Notes under the pieces: generated by a model | Told to the model about the DNA's origin: nothing | Database searches by the model: none | Seen by the model: only the letters and a program-made list of their open reading frames with translations | Source: Clusia tigrina | Lineage: Eukaryota > Arthropoda > Insecta > Diptera > Clusiidae | NCBI GenBank assembly: GCA_920105625.2 | Contig: OV050030.1 | Span: 82,425,400-82,489,399 of the forward strand | DNA length: 64,000 nt | Reading direction: 5' to 3' | Program-made: the position numbers and the translations under genes | Shown here: one piece after another, positions 62,944 to 64,000 of the stretch | How positions within the stretch are numbered: position 1 is the stretch's first letter | How the letters are laid out: each line of letters starts with the position of its first letter

Positions 62944-64000
62944 AGTTGCTGATGGTATGCTCTACTTCTTCGTTCTCGTCTATGATGGAATCTGTGTAAT
63001 TCACCCCTTCACACTTCTGAAAGAGCAGCGTTTCCATTCCCCGGGCATGGCTGAGGTTTCCCAAGTCTAAGTTGACTCAAGTCGAGACGTCCGTTAGCAG
63101 ATCAAATCCGATTATAGCGTCAAAGGGGTTTAGAGTGGGAAGCATGTAAAAGGTAGATGTAATTCCTAGCACATTCATTCCACATTTCCTAGTGATATGA
63201 ACAGTCCCCACCACAGTTTTGACCTTAACTGGATTGATTACCGGCTTTATTCCCCGCATGCCAGTTATATGCTAAATATAATTCTTGGCAGAGCAAGTCT
63301 CCACCAAGAATTTTAAACACTGTGATGCTAAGGTCATTTGAAGGTATGGGAGGAATGACCTCCCATCCCTAAAAATTAACCTCGTCGAAAGTTGTTTCCC
63401 CCTCAACATCGGCATCGGGGTCACCCCGTCTGTAGTTTCGGTGTCGACGACGACCTTCAACCCGGAAGCTTCCATTGGCCCAGCCACCAGGAGAAGAATC
63501 ACTTAAAAATTGACTCTTCAGTGTTTCGAATCGTGTGAAGGTGGTAGCTACGAAGGTGGCCTTTTTGTAGCTCGATTCCTCCCTTGAAATTGCTAGCTAT
63601 CCGAGTATCCTTTCCGCATATGAGGAGCGCTGGTAGAAGCTCCAAACCGGTTTGCATTGAAGGGATTTCGTGGAGGAGCATCTATGGCGGGTAACGTAGA
63701 CGGATTGTCCCATCGGGGTAGAGTTCTTGTCTGGTCGATGTCCCCAGCTCTTTGGCGACCAATGCAAGTCGAGCTGAGTCGGGCTGATACATCCTTATAG
63801 GCTGCTGGTTGATACTATAATTGAAGGAGGGGTTTATTCCCTGGGGCCCCTGTCTGTTGGGGTCCGTGTTTGGTTGGCGGGGGACGTCCTTTCGGTTCTG
63901 CTGGGCGCGTAGCCGAAAACTTTAGAACACTCTCTTGAATAAAAACACCAGACCACTTTTTATGTTCAAAGATCAAATCACAAGAAGATTTATTCTTACA
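62944..64000 (-). pseudogene. pol: Gypsy-type gag end and protease
   Basis: The gag C-terminus is spread over 63990-63500 (LPAMLLHEIPSMQTGLELLP; SYHLHTIRNTEESIFK). The protease starts in 63502-63272, where the active site reads CLKFLVETCSAKNYI; D-T-G is expected where E-T-C stands, so activity would be lost. The second half (63259-63077) contains PFDAIIGFDLL and follows after an in-frame stop. Linker sequence runs to the LINE junction near 62944. Confidence 0.8.

Larger units (their letters stand above)
58235..64000 (-). mobile_element. Gypsy-type errantivirus, split by a Jockey LINE and cut by window end
   Basis: Minus strand, from the window end down: gag C-terminus, protease, [Jockey LINE], RT, RNase H, integrase fragment. 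The phrases NPFDAIIGFDLLTDVST and CRLPMGLKNAPSIFQRAIDD are gypsy-type. It breaks off at about 58235 inside the integrase core. No LTR is visible; the true 5' end lies outside the window or is lost. Confidence 0.85.

Overview
The window looks like repeat-dense heterochromatin of an insect genome. It is most likely dipteran, possibly a tephritid-type fly. The grounds are the element repertoire (BEL/Pao with env, errantiviruses, Jockey-, I- and R1-clade LINEs, a rosa-like DD41D mariner) and very long (TA)n arrays. The taxon is an inference; no host gene, rRNA or tRNA gene was found that would fix it. Almost every recognisable coding stretch belongs to a transposable element, and nearly all are broken by stops, frameshifts, truncations or insertions.

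Layout. 1-1151: 3' end of an mdg1/412-like Ty3/gypsy element. 1152-1500: (TA)n. 1501-9745: BEL/Pao retrotransposon with gag, protease, RT/RNase H, integrase and an env-like gene. 9745-15660: minus-strand Ty3/gypsy (K02A2.6-like pol) split by a minus-strand RNase H-bearing I-group LINE (12735-14911). 16160-20730: Jockey-clade LINE (+). 20741-23470: (TA)n arrays, a 420-bp palindrome and an unidentified ORF. 23471-24757: DD41D mariner. 25330-30086: second BEL/Pao, bounded by a GTAAA target duplication. 30352-34690: R1-like LINE (-), abutting an N-terminal mariner fragment. 35437-37926: 3'-truncated copia (-) with 5' LTR and PBS. 38112-43236: Helitron (-) with Rep/PIF1 helicase. 43345-48280: errantivirus with two nearly identical LTRs but a large pol-env deletion. 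48388-49330: pogo/Tigger remnant (-). 49540-50180: LINE endonuclease fragment. 50355-54850: 5' half of another LTR element. 55262-58190: copia (+) containing a LINE insertion that itself contains a mariner. 58235-64000: gypsy-type errantivirus (-), split by a second Jockey LINE (60000-62943).

How the parts relate. The structure is nested and layered. The clearest stack is copia > LINE with 14-bp target duplications and a 5' inversion > mariner with TA duplication. Several elements start or end exactly at (TA)n arrays, including the young errantivirus, which sits inside one. The most informative items are the Helitron (HUH Rep, PIF1 helicase, a 70-bp spliceosomal-type intron and a CTAG terminus), the twin-primed LINE, the errantivirus deletion derivative, the rosa-like DD41D mariner and the palindrome around a (TA)n core.

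All family names rest on motifs read by eye. No database search was possible.
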